Assembly (NCBI GenBank): GCA_018303895.1
Contig: JAGVXJ010000060.1
Coordinates: 1-12,664 of the forward strand
DNA: 12,664 nt
Reading direction: 5' to 3'
Source of the DNA: Candidatus Pacearchaeota archaeon
GTDB lineage: Archaea > Nanobdellota > Nanobdellia > Pacearchaeales > GW2011-AR1
The first letter of the stretch is position 1, and the number at the start of each line of letters is the position of its first letter. Positions 5,487 through 12,664 of this stretch are shown here, one piece after another. The notes beneath the pieces were generated by a model. The model searched no databases, was not told the DNA's origin, and was given only the letters and a program-made list of their open reading frames with translations. The translations under genes and the position numbers were made by a program.

Positions 5487-6959
5487 CTAAACAGTATAAC
5501 TCGGCATTCCGTGAACTTTCTTGTAGATATCAAATAAATTAAATGTGGTGTCTTCTGCTTTTGCTGCGGCAAGAGGACGGAGATGAGTTTTTTCCATCCA
5601 ATCGTCGGGAGAAATAGATTTGTTCTCTTTTGGTTTTTCTTTTTTCTTTGGCTCTTCAGATTTTTCATAATAACCCATCAAAGCCAAAAAAGGATTTGAT
5701 TCATCGTCGGAGTTTGAGCCTTCTTTTTTTTCTTCAACATCTTTTTCTTCAAGGAAAAAATCAATTTCTTTTTGAAGCTGTTCCAAACTTTCTGTCGTTG
5801 TTCCCTCAATTAATTTTAATGTGTCCCCGACATCGGATTTGTCAAGTTCAACATTCAATTGTTTTATCTCGTCGCTGTTTAAAGAATATCCCATAAAAGT
5901 TATTTCTGCTCTTCCTCCAAAAGCATAATGCGATTGCTGAGCAACTTTCTGGGGAATTCCTCTGAACTTGAATTCCACCAGAACGCATGAATAATAATCT
6001 CTCCTTATTTTTAATTTTGTAAAGTCCCTCGGCAAATCACCTGAAAGCGCGTAGTCTTCAATTTTTATTTTGCTCTTCCCAAACAAAGTTAATTCCAAAA
6101 GAATTGTATTAAATGTTTTTACCAACGCTGCTTCTCTTCCTGCCTCTTTCATTTCAAGTTGCTGCGCGGCCTTCAAATAAGGTTTTGCCCAACGCGAATA
6201 AAGTTTCAAGCTATTCACCTGACTTTTCAAATAAGTTTTTTCAAGATTATATCTTTTTGTTAGTTCCTGTTCAGACTGCTTTAACCAAGTATTAAATTCT
6301 AAAATTCTTGAACGGATAATTCTTTTTACTCTATCGTTTAAATCAATTTCTTTTCCATTTAAATCTTTTAGAGTTTCGTCTTTCACAGCCAAAAATGCGT
6401 CGAGAAGCGTTTGAAAACCTGCCTGCCCCAACGCCATTGCTTTTACGCTGGAATTTCCTTTTGTAATATCCACTTTGTCAAGCCAGATCTGTTTCAAACT
6501 CAGCAACGCTGCTTCTTTTTTATCTCTGTCCTTAGAATTAAAATCTTTGTAGGATTGCATTCTTATTTTAAATTCTTTCAAATCATAAATTATATTCAGA
6601 ACACTTCGGAGAATTGTATTTATATCTCCCATTATTTTGAAACCTTGTTGTTGCATCATCGTCGCTCTTTGTCCGAGTTCTGCAAAATGCCCAGAGCCAG
6701 GCGAAGAAGAAAAATTATCAATTAGTTTTTCAGGAGCCAACCCCAAGTCATTCATCAAGTCAAGAATAAAAAAATAAAATGGCTCTAATTGTTCTGTCGC
6801 AGAATCATAGACAATTTTGTGCGCGTTAAGAGGTTTTGGTTCTATTTCTTCAGCAGGAATCGCATCTGATGAACCATATTTTTTCAGCAACTCAGCTCCT
6901 TTTTCTGCGTACATTTTTGGATTAATCTTCCCGATAATTTGCTGAATTGTCGCCACCAT
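5487..6959 (-). CDS. Helical cytoplasmic protein of unknown function (DPANN-type conserved hypothetical)
   Basis: The 490-residue protein has no signal peptide or membrane helix. The first 340 residues look almost entirely helical, with a PGSGHFAELGQRATMMQQQG stretch near 110 and long charged helices (about 120-300) that may form coiled coils. Residues 310-400 contain short strands (YYSCVLVEFKFRGIPQKV, AEITFMGYSL) that suggest a small mixed fold. An acidic, Lys/Glu-rich linker follows (about 405-455). The C-terminus, DWMEKTHLRPL to HGMPSYTV, is less charged and looks conserved. I do not know its function; from memory it resembles proteins found across Nanoarchaeota and Woesearchaeota, but I cannot confirm this. 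It starts from a TATA box at leaderless distance and is divergent from the coiled-coil gene at 7047, which suggests the two products work together. It converges with the sigma-54-like gene with a 17-nt gap. Confidence 0.8.
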   Translation of the reverse strand: MVATIQQIIGKINPKMYAEKGAELLKKYGSSDAIPAEEIEPKPLNAHKIVYDSATEQLEPFYFFILDLMNDLGLAPEKLIDNFSSSPGSGHFAELGQRATMMQQQGFKIMGDINTILRSVLNIIYDLKEFKIRMQSYKDFNSKDRDKKEAALLSLKQIWLDKVDITKGNSSVKAMALGQAGFQTLLDAFLAVKDETLKDLNGKEIDLNDRVKRIIRSRILEFNTWLKQSEQELTKRYNLEKTYLKSQVNSLKLYSRWAKPYLKAAQQLEMKEAGREAALVKTFNTILLELTLFGKSKIKIEDYALSGDLPRDFTKLKIRRDYYSCVLVEFKFRGIPQKVAQQSHYAFGGRAEITFMGYSLNSDEIKQLNVELDKSDVGDTLKLIEGTTTESLEQLQKEIDFFLEEKDVEEKKEGSNSDDESNPFLALMGYYEKSEEPKKKEKPKENKSISPDDWMEKTHLRPLAAAKAEDTTFNLFDIYKKVHGMPSYTV

Positions 6960-6981
6960 CTTAACAAAATAAAGAATCTCT

Positions 6982-6989
6982 TATTTAAA
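6982..6989 (-). promoter_or_regulatory. TATA box (TTTAAATA) for the 490-residue protein
   Basis: On the minus strand TTTAAATA occupies 23-30 nt before the ATG at 6959, the standard archaeal position if transcription starts at the A of ATG. Confidence 0.6.
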
Positions 6990-7017
6990 AAACCTTTTAG
7001 AATGCGCAACAATAAAC

Positions 7018-7025
7018 TATAAAAA
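7018..7025 (+). promoter_or_regulatory. TATA box (CTATAAAA) for the coiled-coil protein
   Basis: CTATAAAA lies about 22-29 nt before the ATG at 7047. With the TATA box at 6982-6989 it makes a compact divergent promoter. Confidence 0.55.
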
Positions 7026-7046
7026 CAATTTAGTCGTATAATTTTG

Positions 7047-7394
7047 ATGGGATTATTCAAGTCCAGAAAAAACGAAGTTCTTGATTTGACCGAAAGATAC
7101 AACCGGCAAAAAGAAAGACTTGCGGAGTTGCAAGCAAATTTAAAAGAACCAGCGACGACGCAAGCGAGTGATTTTAGTTTTTTCGGCATGGCGAGCGCTA
7201 ATTCAGACACTTCGAAACAACAAACAGAATCAGATGAATATTCCGAGGGAGATGACACTCAAGACAGAAAGAAAAAACTCGCGAAAAGATTAATTGACAT
7301 AACAACTAAACTAGAAGAATTGTCAAATCAAATTTACCACTTGCAACAAAGAATGGAAGTTGTAGAAAAGAAAATGAATCTGGGAAACTATTAA
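7047..7394 (+). CDS. Small coiled-coil protein of unknown function
   Basis: The 115-residue product starts MGLFKSRKNEVLDLTERYNR. It has a charged helix at about 8-32 (heptad-like pattern ending ERLAELQANL), a low-complexity Ser/Thr/Asp/Glu linker (about 35-75), and a second long helix (about 80-111, KLAKRLIDITTKLEELSNQI and QQRMEVVEKK) with clear coiled-coil spacing. No membrane segment or catalytic motif is seen. A TTG at 7044 precedes the ATG, but ATG at 7047 fits the TATA box and normal start usage. Its stop overlaps that of the convergent DUF4215 gene in TTAA (7391-7394). The shared divergent promoter region with the 490-residue protein suggests a partner or adaptor role. Not recognised as a named family. 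Confidence 0.75.
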   Translation: MGLFKSRKNEVLDLTERYNRQKERLAELQANLKEPATTQASDFSFFGMASANSDTSKQQTESDEYSEGDDTQDRKKKLAKRLIDITTKLEELSNQIYHLQQRMEVVEKKMNLGNY

Positions 7395-9163
7395 TTCTTT
7401 TTCATATTCACTAAAATAATTGTTAGAATTATTAAGGTGATTATTCCCAAAATAATCCAGAGATAATTATTTTTTTGTTTTTCTTCTGCAAGAACCGGGG
7501 CAGTTAAACCGCAAGTTAAAGATTCAATTGGACGATTATATTCAAGTCCGCATTTATTTTTGTCGTAGCATTCTCTGAACATTTTCCCATTAGAACAAGA
7601 AGTCCAGCTCGTGCATTCCCAATCTATTTCACAGAAATTTCCAATTTGGTTGTAGCCTATTGAATTGAAATTCTTGTTATCGTTGTCTTCTTCACGCTCA
7701 ATTATTTTACAATTATTAGAACAATATTCACAATCGTCGTCGGAGTTATCGCATTTCTCTCCGTTATCATCTCCATCGTCGCATTCTTCTCCTGTTTCGA
7801 TTATATCATTTCCACAAACAGATTCAGTTGGGCAAACTCCACAATCTGTTTCACATGTTGAGCAAGTTTCATTATTGTTGCAAACATTATCTCCGCAAGA
7901 TTTTTCTGGTTCTTCAAGTTCACATTCATTTGAACATCCATCTTCATTAATTAGATTTCCGTCGTCGCATTCTTCAGAAGGGGAATTTATTTCTCCGTCC
8001 CCACAAGATTCACCGAAGATAGTCTCTAATTCACAAGAGTCAGTGCAGTATTCACAGAATTCATTGTAACCTGCTTCACATAAAAATCCATTTAATAAAC
8101 CATAATCGCATTCTTCATCTGATTCTAAAACTCCATTTCCGCATTCTGGTTCTGGAATATTTTTTTTAATTCCAACGCAAACCGCGATCAAGCTGTTTGG
8201 TGAAACAGTTGGAACTTCAAAATATTTTGAATGAACTGCCTGAATTGAATCTGCTCCGTCGGAAAGCACAAGATTTGTTGTTACAATTTCTTCTACTTGC
8301 GCGAAAGCAACATAATCTGTTAAGTCAGATGTCGAAGGAGTTATCCCAACTTGAACACCATTTTTCAAGAAGGAAAGTTGGTATTGCTCATTTGGTTGAG
8401 TTACTAAATCTCTCCCGGTGTAATTATCCCTTGCTACAAGGGTTACGGAATATTCTCCTTCACCGAGAGATAAAGATATTATTTGCGATACTGCATTTGC
8501 AGGAGTTGAATGAGAATAAATTTTACTTCCGTCAATTAGAACGACAGAATCATAATCCTCTTCATCGAGCGGGCATAATTCTTCAAACTCACATTCATTT
8601 GAACATCCATCTTCATTAATTAGATTTCCGTCGTCACATTCTTCATCAGAATCAAGAATTTTGTTTCCGCATATGCCAATTTTATAAAGACAAATTTTAT
8701 TTACCTGAGCACTATTTGCAGTTGTATCAGGAGGGCATTGAGCAGCAGTTTTCATAAGTATATTATTCGCCCCTGAATTAAAATTAAAATCCCCTGCATA
8801 CTGAATTCTTAATGTTTCATCTCCAGGCCTGTCAAGAACTTCTGGTCCTTTTAATCCGTTAATTGTCAATGTGAAATCTTCTGCGGGTTGTGATTGCAAA
8901 GGCCCGCTTCTTCCAACTTCTGCATAAACAGAGTATAAACCTTTTTGAAAGATGTTTGCAATCGCAGTTTCCTGAGTATGAGTTGTATACTGATGGTTGA
9001 GCAAACAATTCTCTCCAAGAACCCAAGGTGATGGATTAAATTCAATAACTTGGTTTGCACCAGAACAATCCGCAAGGTCACCAGATGAAGAATTAACAAA
9101 CCCCATTAAGAAGATAGATAATATTAAAATCCCAACAAACAAAGCGATTTTTTTTCTAACCAT
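7391..9163 (-). CDS. Membrane-anchored surface protein with DUF4215 Cys-rich repeats
   Basis: The 590-residue protein has a signal peptide (KIALFVGILILSIFLMGFV, 5-23) and one C-terminal anchor helix (568-586) followed by a short basic tail, so the body faces outside. Two copies of an unnamed beta-rich module (about 56-163 and 215-334) share SV, TQP/SQP, and Cys-Val/Leu near the end. Four DUF4215-like Cys-rich repeats (CGN..L.SDEECDDGN...DGCS.EC) lie at about 165-192, 341-378, 387-415 and 450-486. A CGDNVC..NETCSTC..DCG repeat is at 424-444 and a thrombospondin-like WECTSWTSCSNG..FRECYD..KCG motif at 516-539. Such proteins are typical secreted, disulfide-stabilised adhesins of DPANN archaea and would suit contact with a host or surface. 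It has its own TATA box and start. Confidence 0.85.
   Translation of the reverse strand: MVRKKIALFVGILILSIFLMGFVNSSSGDLADCSGANQVIEFNPSPWVLGENCLLNHQYTTHTQETAIANIFQKGLYSVYAEVGRSGPLQSQPAEDFTLTINGLKGPEVLDRPGDETLRIQYAGDFNFNSGANNILMKTAAQCPPDTTANSAQVNKICLYKIGICGNKILDSDEECDDGNLINEDGCSNECEFEELCPLDEEDYDSVVLIDGSKIYSHSTPANAVSQIISLSLGEGEYSVTLVARDNYTGRDLVTQPNEQYQLSFLKNGVQVGITPSTSDLTDYVAFAQVEEIVTTNLVLSDGADSIQAVHSKYFEVPTVSPNSLIAVCVGIKKNIPEPECGNGVLESDEECDYGLLNGFLCEAGYNEFCEYCTDSCELETIFGESCGDGEINSPSEECDDGNLINEDGCSNECELEEPEKSCGDNVCNNNETCSTCETDCGVCPTESVCGNDIIETGEECDDGDDNGEKCDNSDDDCEYCSNNCKIIEREEDNDNKNFNSIGYNQIGNFCEIDWECTSWTSCSNGKMFRECYDKNKCGLEYNRPIESLTCGLTAPVLAEEKQKNNYLWIILGIITLIILTIILVNMKKN
7921..7975. repeat. 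Copy A of a 55-bp near-identical direct repeat (third DUF4215 repeat)
   Basis: This segment encodes residues 397-415 of the DUF4215 protein (EECDDGNLINEDGCSNECE) and matches 8590-8644 at 54 of 55 bases. The single difference is a silent third-position change (G here, A there). Confidence 0.85.
8590..8644. repeat. Copy B of the 55-bp near-identical direct repeat (first DUF4215 repeat)
   Basis: Encodes residues 174-192 with the same amino acids as copy A. Flanking bases diverge quickly, so identity is confined to the core of the DUF4215 unit. Confidence 0.85.
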
Positions 9164-9185
9164 AGTAATCTTAAAATGACAACAC

Positions 9186-9193
9186 TTTTTAAA
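9186..9193 (-). promoter_or_regulatory. TATA box (TTTAAAAA) for the DUF4215 surface protein
   Basis: On the minus strand TTTAAAAA occupies 23-30 nt before the ATG at 9163, in the 62-nt gap after the adhesin gene, so the DUF4215 gene can be transcribed independently of its upstream neighbour. Confidence 0.6.
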
Positions 9194-9225
9194 GATTGTT
9201 ATTCTGAATGAAATGCTTTTTGTTG

Positions 9226-11871
9226 TTACTGAGTTGGATTATTCTTGTTAGCCAAATCAACAATTATAATCAAAATGAATAAGACAATTATCCCAAAAAT
9301 TAACCATGGAATCAAACGCAAACTAAGTGGTTTGACTTTAACATTGCTTATAATTTTTTTGCCGTCATCTCCACCAAGAGCAATGACGCCATTGTCATCG
9401 GAAAGAATTATTCCTTCTGAAACAACTCCTTGATTATAGGGGGTTTTATCATTTAAGAAAATTGTCTCCAAATTTATTGGGCCTAATTTATTCAACCCAG
9501 ACAAATCCAAACGCTTAACCACGCCGAATGTTTTATCCAAAGAATTTTCATCACCATCATTGTAAAGAATCTTTGCAGTAAGAATATATTCTTTTTCAGT
9601 AGCATTCTCGGGAATCTTGATTATAAAATCCACCCTTTCTTTATCCTCTTCGCCAAATTCTTCTATCTCAAACTCTTCACTTTTTTGGGAAATCCCTAAT
9701 TCAGAATTTTCTATTAAAACAATCGCATCTTCTTCCCTGCTTCCGAGATTTTCAATTTGCACTTCAATATTCATTTCGTCTCCTAAGGAAATTAATTGAG
9801 GTGTTATCGTGATTTCCTTAACAATAACATAATGATCTTTCCTTTCAATTTTTATTTCTATGCTGTCCTGGTTGCAAGTTGATTCATCATCTTCCACTTT
9901 CACTAATATGACAAATTTATTATCTTCAATATCTTCTGGAATTTCAATTTCTAATTCAATTGTTTTGGAATCTCCGTCGTCAATTTTTATTTTATCTTCT
10001 GCATCTCCGATAGATTCATCTTCTTTTAAATCATAAAGATAAGCTCCTACTTCCAAATTAACTTTATCGTCGAGATTATTTTTTATTTTTATTTCCACAG
10101 GTATTTTTTCTCCAACTTCAAAATCATCATTCTTGTCTGGATTTTTTATTTCGATTTCTATTTGATTGTTAATTTTCTTGCAGGTGTCTATATCATTAAA
10201 CGCTGGTACGCATTCTACAGGACAGCAAGCATCGGAATCTCTTGAAGAAAGTAAACTTCCCAAACAGACTTCGCTCTCCTCGCAGATATTTCCTCCTTGC
10301 TGTGAACAAGTTAAAGTATCGCCGACTAAAAAACTTGAAAAGCCACTTACAATGAAACTTAATTTATTATTTGAATAATTAATATTTGAACAGATTGAAG
10401 AAGGGCAAACTTGCGTGATCTTGCTGAAATCAGATTCAAATCCTTTTGTGTAATATATCGCAGGAGTTTTTTCTGAATCAATATTGTAAAGAGTTATTTT
10501 TGCTTCTTGATTTTTAAATATAGGATATTTACCAGAATCCATCACAACAAATCCTGTTAAAATTTTCGCATAATTATCAAGGTCTCCTACAGAAGTCAAA
10601 TCAATTGGTTGAAGAAATTCTATTTTTCCGTAATTTATCTTTTCCAAAACTAAATTCACAGAAGACAGTTCATCGTCGGTCATTCCCTCAAAATCAGTCG
10701 TGCTTCCCTCGAAGGAATCTGCAATAGGTTTATCCGTGACAATTAATTTCCATTCCTTAGAATCTGTTTCGCCGAAATTATCTTTTACTACTACTTTTAT
10801 AAAAAATTCTCCAGCGTCTTCAGACCCAACAAAATTAAATTCAGTTCCAATTGCTTCAAGCACATCATCCACATACCATCTCACAACTATATTTTCTGCA
10901 GAGGTGTCCACATCAGACCACTCAATATTAAAATTATATTCTTCATTCTTAATTAAAATCGGGTCAAAGTTTGGTGAAAAAGATTTTATCTCAGGAGCAT
11001 CATTCACATTATTCACAATTATTTTTACAGTTGTTTCATCATAAGCAAGATAATCGTCGTAAGTGCGGATTACGCAGGTTGCTTCTCCATTGAAATTCAC
11101 TGCAGGAGTTAAACCCAAATCATTTCCATTCACTTCACAATCGACATTGTTTTGATTTTCATTCGCAATCTTGAATTTTGTAATTTCTCCATCATTATCT
11201 GTTGCAGATAAAACATTTTCAACTAATGTAAATCCTGAATCCTCCTCGAGGAATATATCTGGAATAGCAACGATATGCGGGGGTTCATTCAAATCTTCAA
11301 TAGCCAATTTGAATGTTTGAATGTCTGTTTCAATTCCGTCTGTAACCCTTGCTTCAATTTCATAAATCCCTTCATCATCATAAGTTGTCTGCCATTCAAA
11401 AACATTTTCGTCAGTCTTTGCAAATCTAAAATCAGATATATAATAAATTAAATTTTCATTATCAGGGTCTATCGCGTTTAAGGTGATTGCCACTAGATCA
11501 TTTTCATTTACTGTGATATCTGAAATTTCCTCCAAAACAGGCGCATCATTGATAGGATTTACAATTATATTAAATGTCCTTAAAACTTCTGCTTCTCCGT
11601 CGGTAACTTTAACTTCGCAAAAACTCTGTCCGTTCCAGTTTTCATAAGGAAGCAAAATTATGTCTGGACCATCAATCTCACAATTTACTTTAGAAGAATC
11701 CAGTCCAATAATTTCATAAATTAAATCTTCTTCATCAGCATCAGATGCAATCACAGATGTATTTCCCTGCGTGTCTTCATCCAAAGTCTGGTCAGAAATT
11801 TCCTCGACAACAGGAATTCTGTTTAGATTGTTAATAATTAATTTTATAATCTGCGAATCACTGTTTTTCAA
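9226..11871 (-). CDS. Cadherin/CARDB-type surface adhesin, main open frame of a frameshifted gene
   Basis: This 881-codon frame opens at a TTG with no promoter and is almost certainly the continuation of the frame ending at 11858. Four cadherin/Ig-like repeats come first (about 18-109, 110-198, 199-292 and 293-380; typical phrases INDAPVLEEISDITVNE, NVNDAPEI). A module with CPSSIC and VSGFSSFLVG follows (about 410-517), then a Cys-rich stretch (CSQQGGNICEESEVC to CCPVEC, 522-554). Two CARDB-like adhesive domains follow (about 575-675 and 680-785), and a single anchor helix (853-871) with a short tail. This is the build of a type I membrane-anchored adhesin outside the cell. The coding sequence past the shift is intact, so either the shift is a sequence or assembly error or the lesion is recent. 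Confidence 0.75.
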   Translation of the reverse strand: MKNSDSQIIKLIINNLNRIPVVEEISDQTLDEDTQGNTSVIASDADEEDLIYEIIGLDSSKVNCEIDGPDIILLPYENWNGQSFCEVKVTDGEAEVLRTFNIIVNPINDAPVLEEISDITVNENDLVAITLNAIDPDNENLIYYISDFRFAKTDENVFEWQTTYDDEGIYEIEARVTDGIETDIQTFKLAIEDLNEPPHIVAIPDIFLEEDSGFTLVENVLSATDNDGEITKFKIANENQNNVDCEVNGNDLGLTPAVNFNGEATCVIRTYDDYLAYDETTVKIIVNNVNDAPEIKSFSPNFDPILIKNEEYNFNIEWSDVDTSAENIVVRWYVDDVLEAIGTEFNFVGSEDAGEFFIKVVVKDNFGETDSKEWKLIVTDKPIADSFEGSTTDFEGMTDDELSSVNLVLEKINYGKIEFLQPIDLTSVGDLDNYAKILTGFVVMDSGKYPIFKNQEAKITLYNIDSEKTPAIYYTKGFESDFSKITQVCPSSICSNINYSNNKLSFIVSGFSSFLVGDTLTCSQQGGNICEESEVCLGSLLSSRDSDACCPVECVPAFNDIDTCKKINNQIEIEIKNPDKNDDFEVGEKIPVEIKIKNNLDDKVNLEVGAYLYDLKEDESIGDAEDKIKIDDGDSKTIELEIEIPEDIEDNKFVILVKVEDDESTCNQDSIEIKIERKDHYVIVKEITITPQLISLGDEMNIEVQIENLGSREEDAIVLIENSELGISQKSEEFEIEEFGEEDKERVDFIIKIPENATEKEYILTAKILYNDGDENSLDKTFGVVKRLDLSGLNKLGPINLETIFLNDKTPYNQGVVSEGIILSDDNGVIALGGDDGKKIISNVKVKPLSLRLIPWLIFGIIVLFILIIIVDLANKNNPTQ

Positions 11872-12151
11872 TTGAATAAGTTAATTCATCACCATCTCCG
11901 TCCACGGCATTCAATGTAATAGACACTAAATCTGTCTCATTTACTATTATCTGACCAACTTCTTCAAAAACAGGTTCATTCTCAACAGAAATTACTGTGA
12001 GATTTATATTGTTTGATAGGACTGTAAATTCTCCGTCAGTTGCAGAAAAAATAACCCAGTCAGTTCCATGCCAGTTGTCTGAGCTTTCAAATCTTATTAA
12101 TTCATTTGTCAAAAACACAACTGTTGCAACCGCCGCAAGAAGTGTTTTCAT
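11858..12151 (-). pseudogene. N-terminal fragment of the frameshifted adhesin
   Basis: The 97-codon frame begins MKTLLAAVATVVFLTNELIR one nt after the stop of the gene before it. It carries the second half of one cadherin-like repeat (FESSDNWHGTDWVIFSATDG, then VISVENEPVFEEV) and the first half of another (IVNETDLVSITLNAVDGDGD, LTYSIE), and stops at a TGA at 11860. The next frame resumes at once with NSDSQIIKLIINNLNRIP. One extra A in the five-A run (T run at 11864-11868) would join them as YSIEKNSDSQ. Even so, about 30 residues are missing from the middle of that repeat compared with the next one. MKTLLAAVATVVF resembles a signal peptide but has no cleavage site and flows directly into a repeat strand, so the true N-terminus may be lost. 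No TATA box is at the expected place. Confidence 0.6.
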
Positions 12152-12152
12152 T

Positions 12153-12664
12153 CTAGTTTTTGATTAACTCCACCGAATCCAAATAAATTTGATTGTGACC
12201 CCCACCGACATTATAGTATTGAAGACCGACTTTTACTACGCTTGGGCTTGTTGGAGAATAATTGATTGTTTTAACTCCGTCAAAACCACTTGATATCATT
12301 CCCTTCCATTGCCCTGAAATCCAGTTACCGCTTACATCGTATTCGTCGATATAAAACCCAAATTCACTATTTAAATTCAATACTTTTACATATGTTTTCC
12401 AGACATAGCTTACGGAAGAATCAATTCCAATTACCTCGCTAAATAAATGAGTTTTGTTTGAGGTATCGATCTTGATTGAATTTGCACCATCACTACCTTG
12501 TGTAAACGTGTCAACGATTATGTCCAAGGTTTGCCTTATCCAATTCAAAAGCCAACCGGATCCATCTGTTTGCTCAAAACTTGGATTTCCAACTAAGTTT
12601 ACAGACACCGTTGGGGTAGGTTCTGCTGTTGGCGTTGCAGTAGGACTTGGTGTAGGTGTTTCAG
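12153..12664 (-). CDS. Secreted protein with Pro-Thr linker and C-terminal carbohydrate-binding-like domain (5' end outside window)
   Basis: The frame is open through the right edge, so only the C-terminal 169 codons are visible. A Pro/Thr-rich linker (TPTPSPTATPTAEPTPT) is followed by a domain of about 148 residues that starts NLVGNPSFEQ and ends IYLDSVELIKN at TAG 12153. The opening Asn-Pro-Ser-Phe-Glu, the W..G.W and TYVKV strands, and the closing Y-L-D-S-V-E are the landmarks of CBM4/9-like jelly-roll domains that bind glycans on secreted enzymes and adhesins. Pro-Thr linkers of this type join extracellular modules. The GTG at 12608 is internal, not a start. The stop lies one nt before the ATG of the adhesin fragment, which suggests co-transcription or a fused or damaged junction. 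The N-terminal activity cannot be judged. Confidence 0.75.
   Translation of the reverse strand, partial: ETPTPSPTATPTAEPTPTVSVNLVGNPSFEQTDGSGWLLNWIRQTLDIIVDTFTQGSDGANSIKIDTSNKTHLFSEVIGIDSSVSYVWKTYVKVLNLNSEFGFYIDEYDVSGNWISGQWKGMISSGFDGVKTINYSPTSPSVVKVGLQYYNVGGGHNQIYLDSVELIKN

Noticed and set aside
1553..5886. An 18-bp identical segment (TCGTCGCTGTTTAAAGAA) at 1553-1570 and 5869-5886.
   Set aside because: Both copies encode Ser-Leu-Asn-Ser-Asp in the proper frame of two genes; identity ends at once outside it, so shared codon preference and chance are enough.
7665..8619. Plus-strand open frames of 134 and 140 codons opposite the DUF4215 gene.
   Set aside because: They are antisense shadows: Ser/Leu/His-rich composition mirrors the Cys/Asp/Glu-rich sense repeats, and there are no promoters at their starts.
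10700..11044. A plus-strand 114-codon open frame opposite the adhesin gene.
   Set aside because: It is a shadow of the acidic sense frame, Ser/Thr/Phe-rich, without promoter or recognisable domain.
11861..11871. Programmed -1 frameshift at the G-AAA-AAC sequence in the adhesin gene.
   Set aside because: The upstream frame reads GAA AAA CAG, so the change needed is +1 (or -2), not -1, and the domain is also missing its middle, which fits a deletion or sequence error better.

Overview
The window is AT-rich and looks like a chromosomal piece of a DPANN archaeon (Pacearchaeota/Woesearchaeota/Nanoarchaeota type). Nearly every gene has an archaeal TATA box about 21-30 nt before its start codon and almost no 5' leader. 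Shine-Dalgarno sequences are essentially absent. The surface proteins have the mosaic build typical of these small-genome archaea: cadherin/Ig-like repeats, DUF4215 Cys-rich repeats, CARDB-like domains and a single C-terminal membrane anchor. There are no rRNA or tRNA genes, CRISPR arrays or recognisable insertion sequences, and no gene-free stretch over 300 bases.

Layout, left to right. (1) 3-1250: two tandem PHP-domain phosphoesterase genes, the first cut by the window edge. (2) 1258-2333: a charged, probably disordered protein and a small two-helix membrane protein with a HicA-like cytoplasmic domain, transcribed divergently from a compact double promoter. (3) 2330-2629: a 35-residue acidic protein on the minus strand and a 29-codon ORF on the plus strand, with a TATA-spanning inverted repeat between them. 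(4) 2633-4432: an ABC exporter half-transporter whose only good promoter lies in front of the 29-codon ORF. (5) 4513-5469: a protein with the full domain order of bacterial sigma-54 (RpoN). (6) 5487-7394: a divergent pair, a 490-residue helical protein and a small coiled-coil protein. (7) 7391-12664: minus-strand surface proteins, namely a DUF4215 membrane-anchored protein, a cadherin/CARDB adhesin broken by a frameshift, and the C-terminal end of a secreted protein with a carbohydrate-binding-like domain.

The most notable item is the sigma-54-like protein. It has an RpoN region I-like N-terminus, a core-binding-like middle, a helix-turn-helix with SESTIGR, and a degenerate RpoN box. It sits in a genome whose promoters are plainly of the TBP/TFB (TATA) kind, and no AAA+ activator is encoded here. 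Other points of interest are the 29-codon leader ORF coupled to the ABC transporter, the membrane-tethered HicA-like domain without the catalytic His, and the surface-protein gene that lost half a repeat and its reading frame. All assignments come from reading motifs by eye; no database search was possible.
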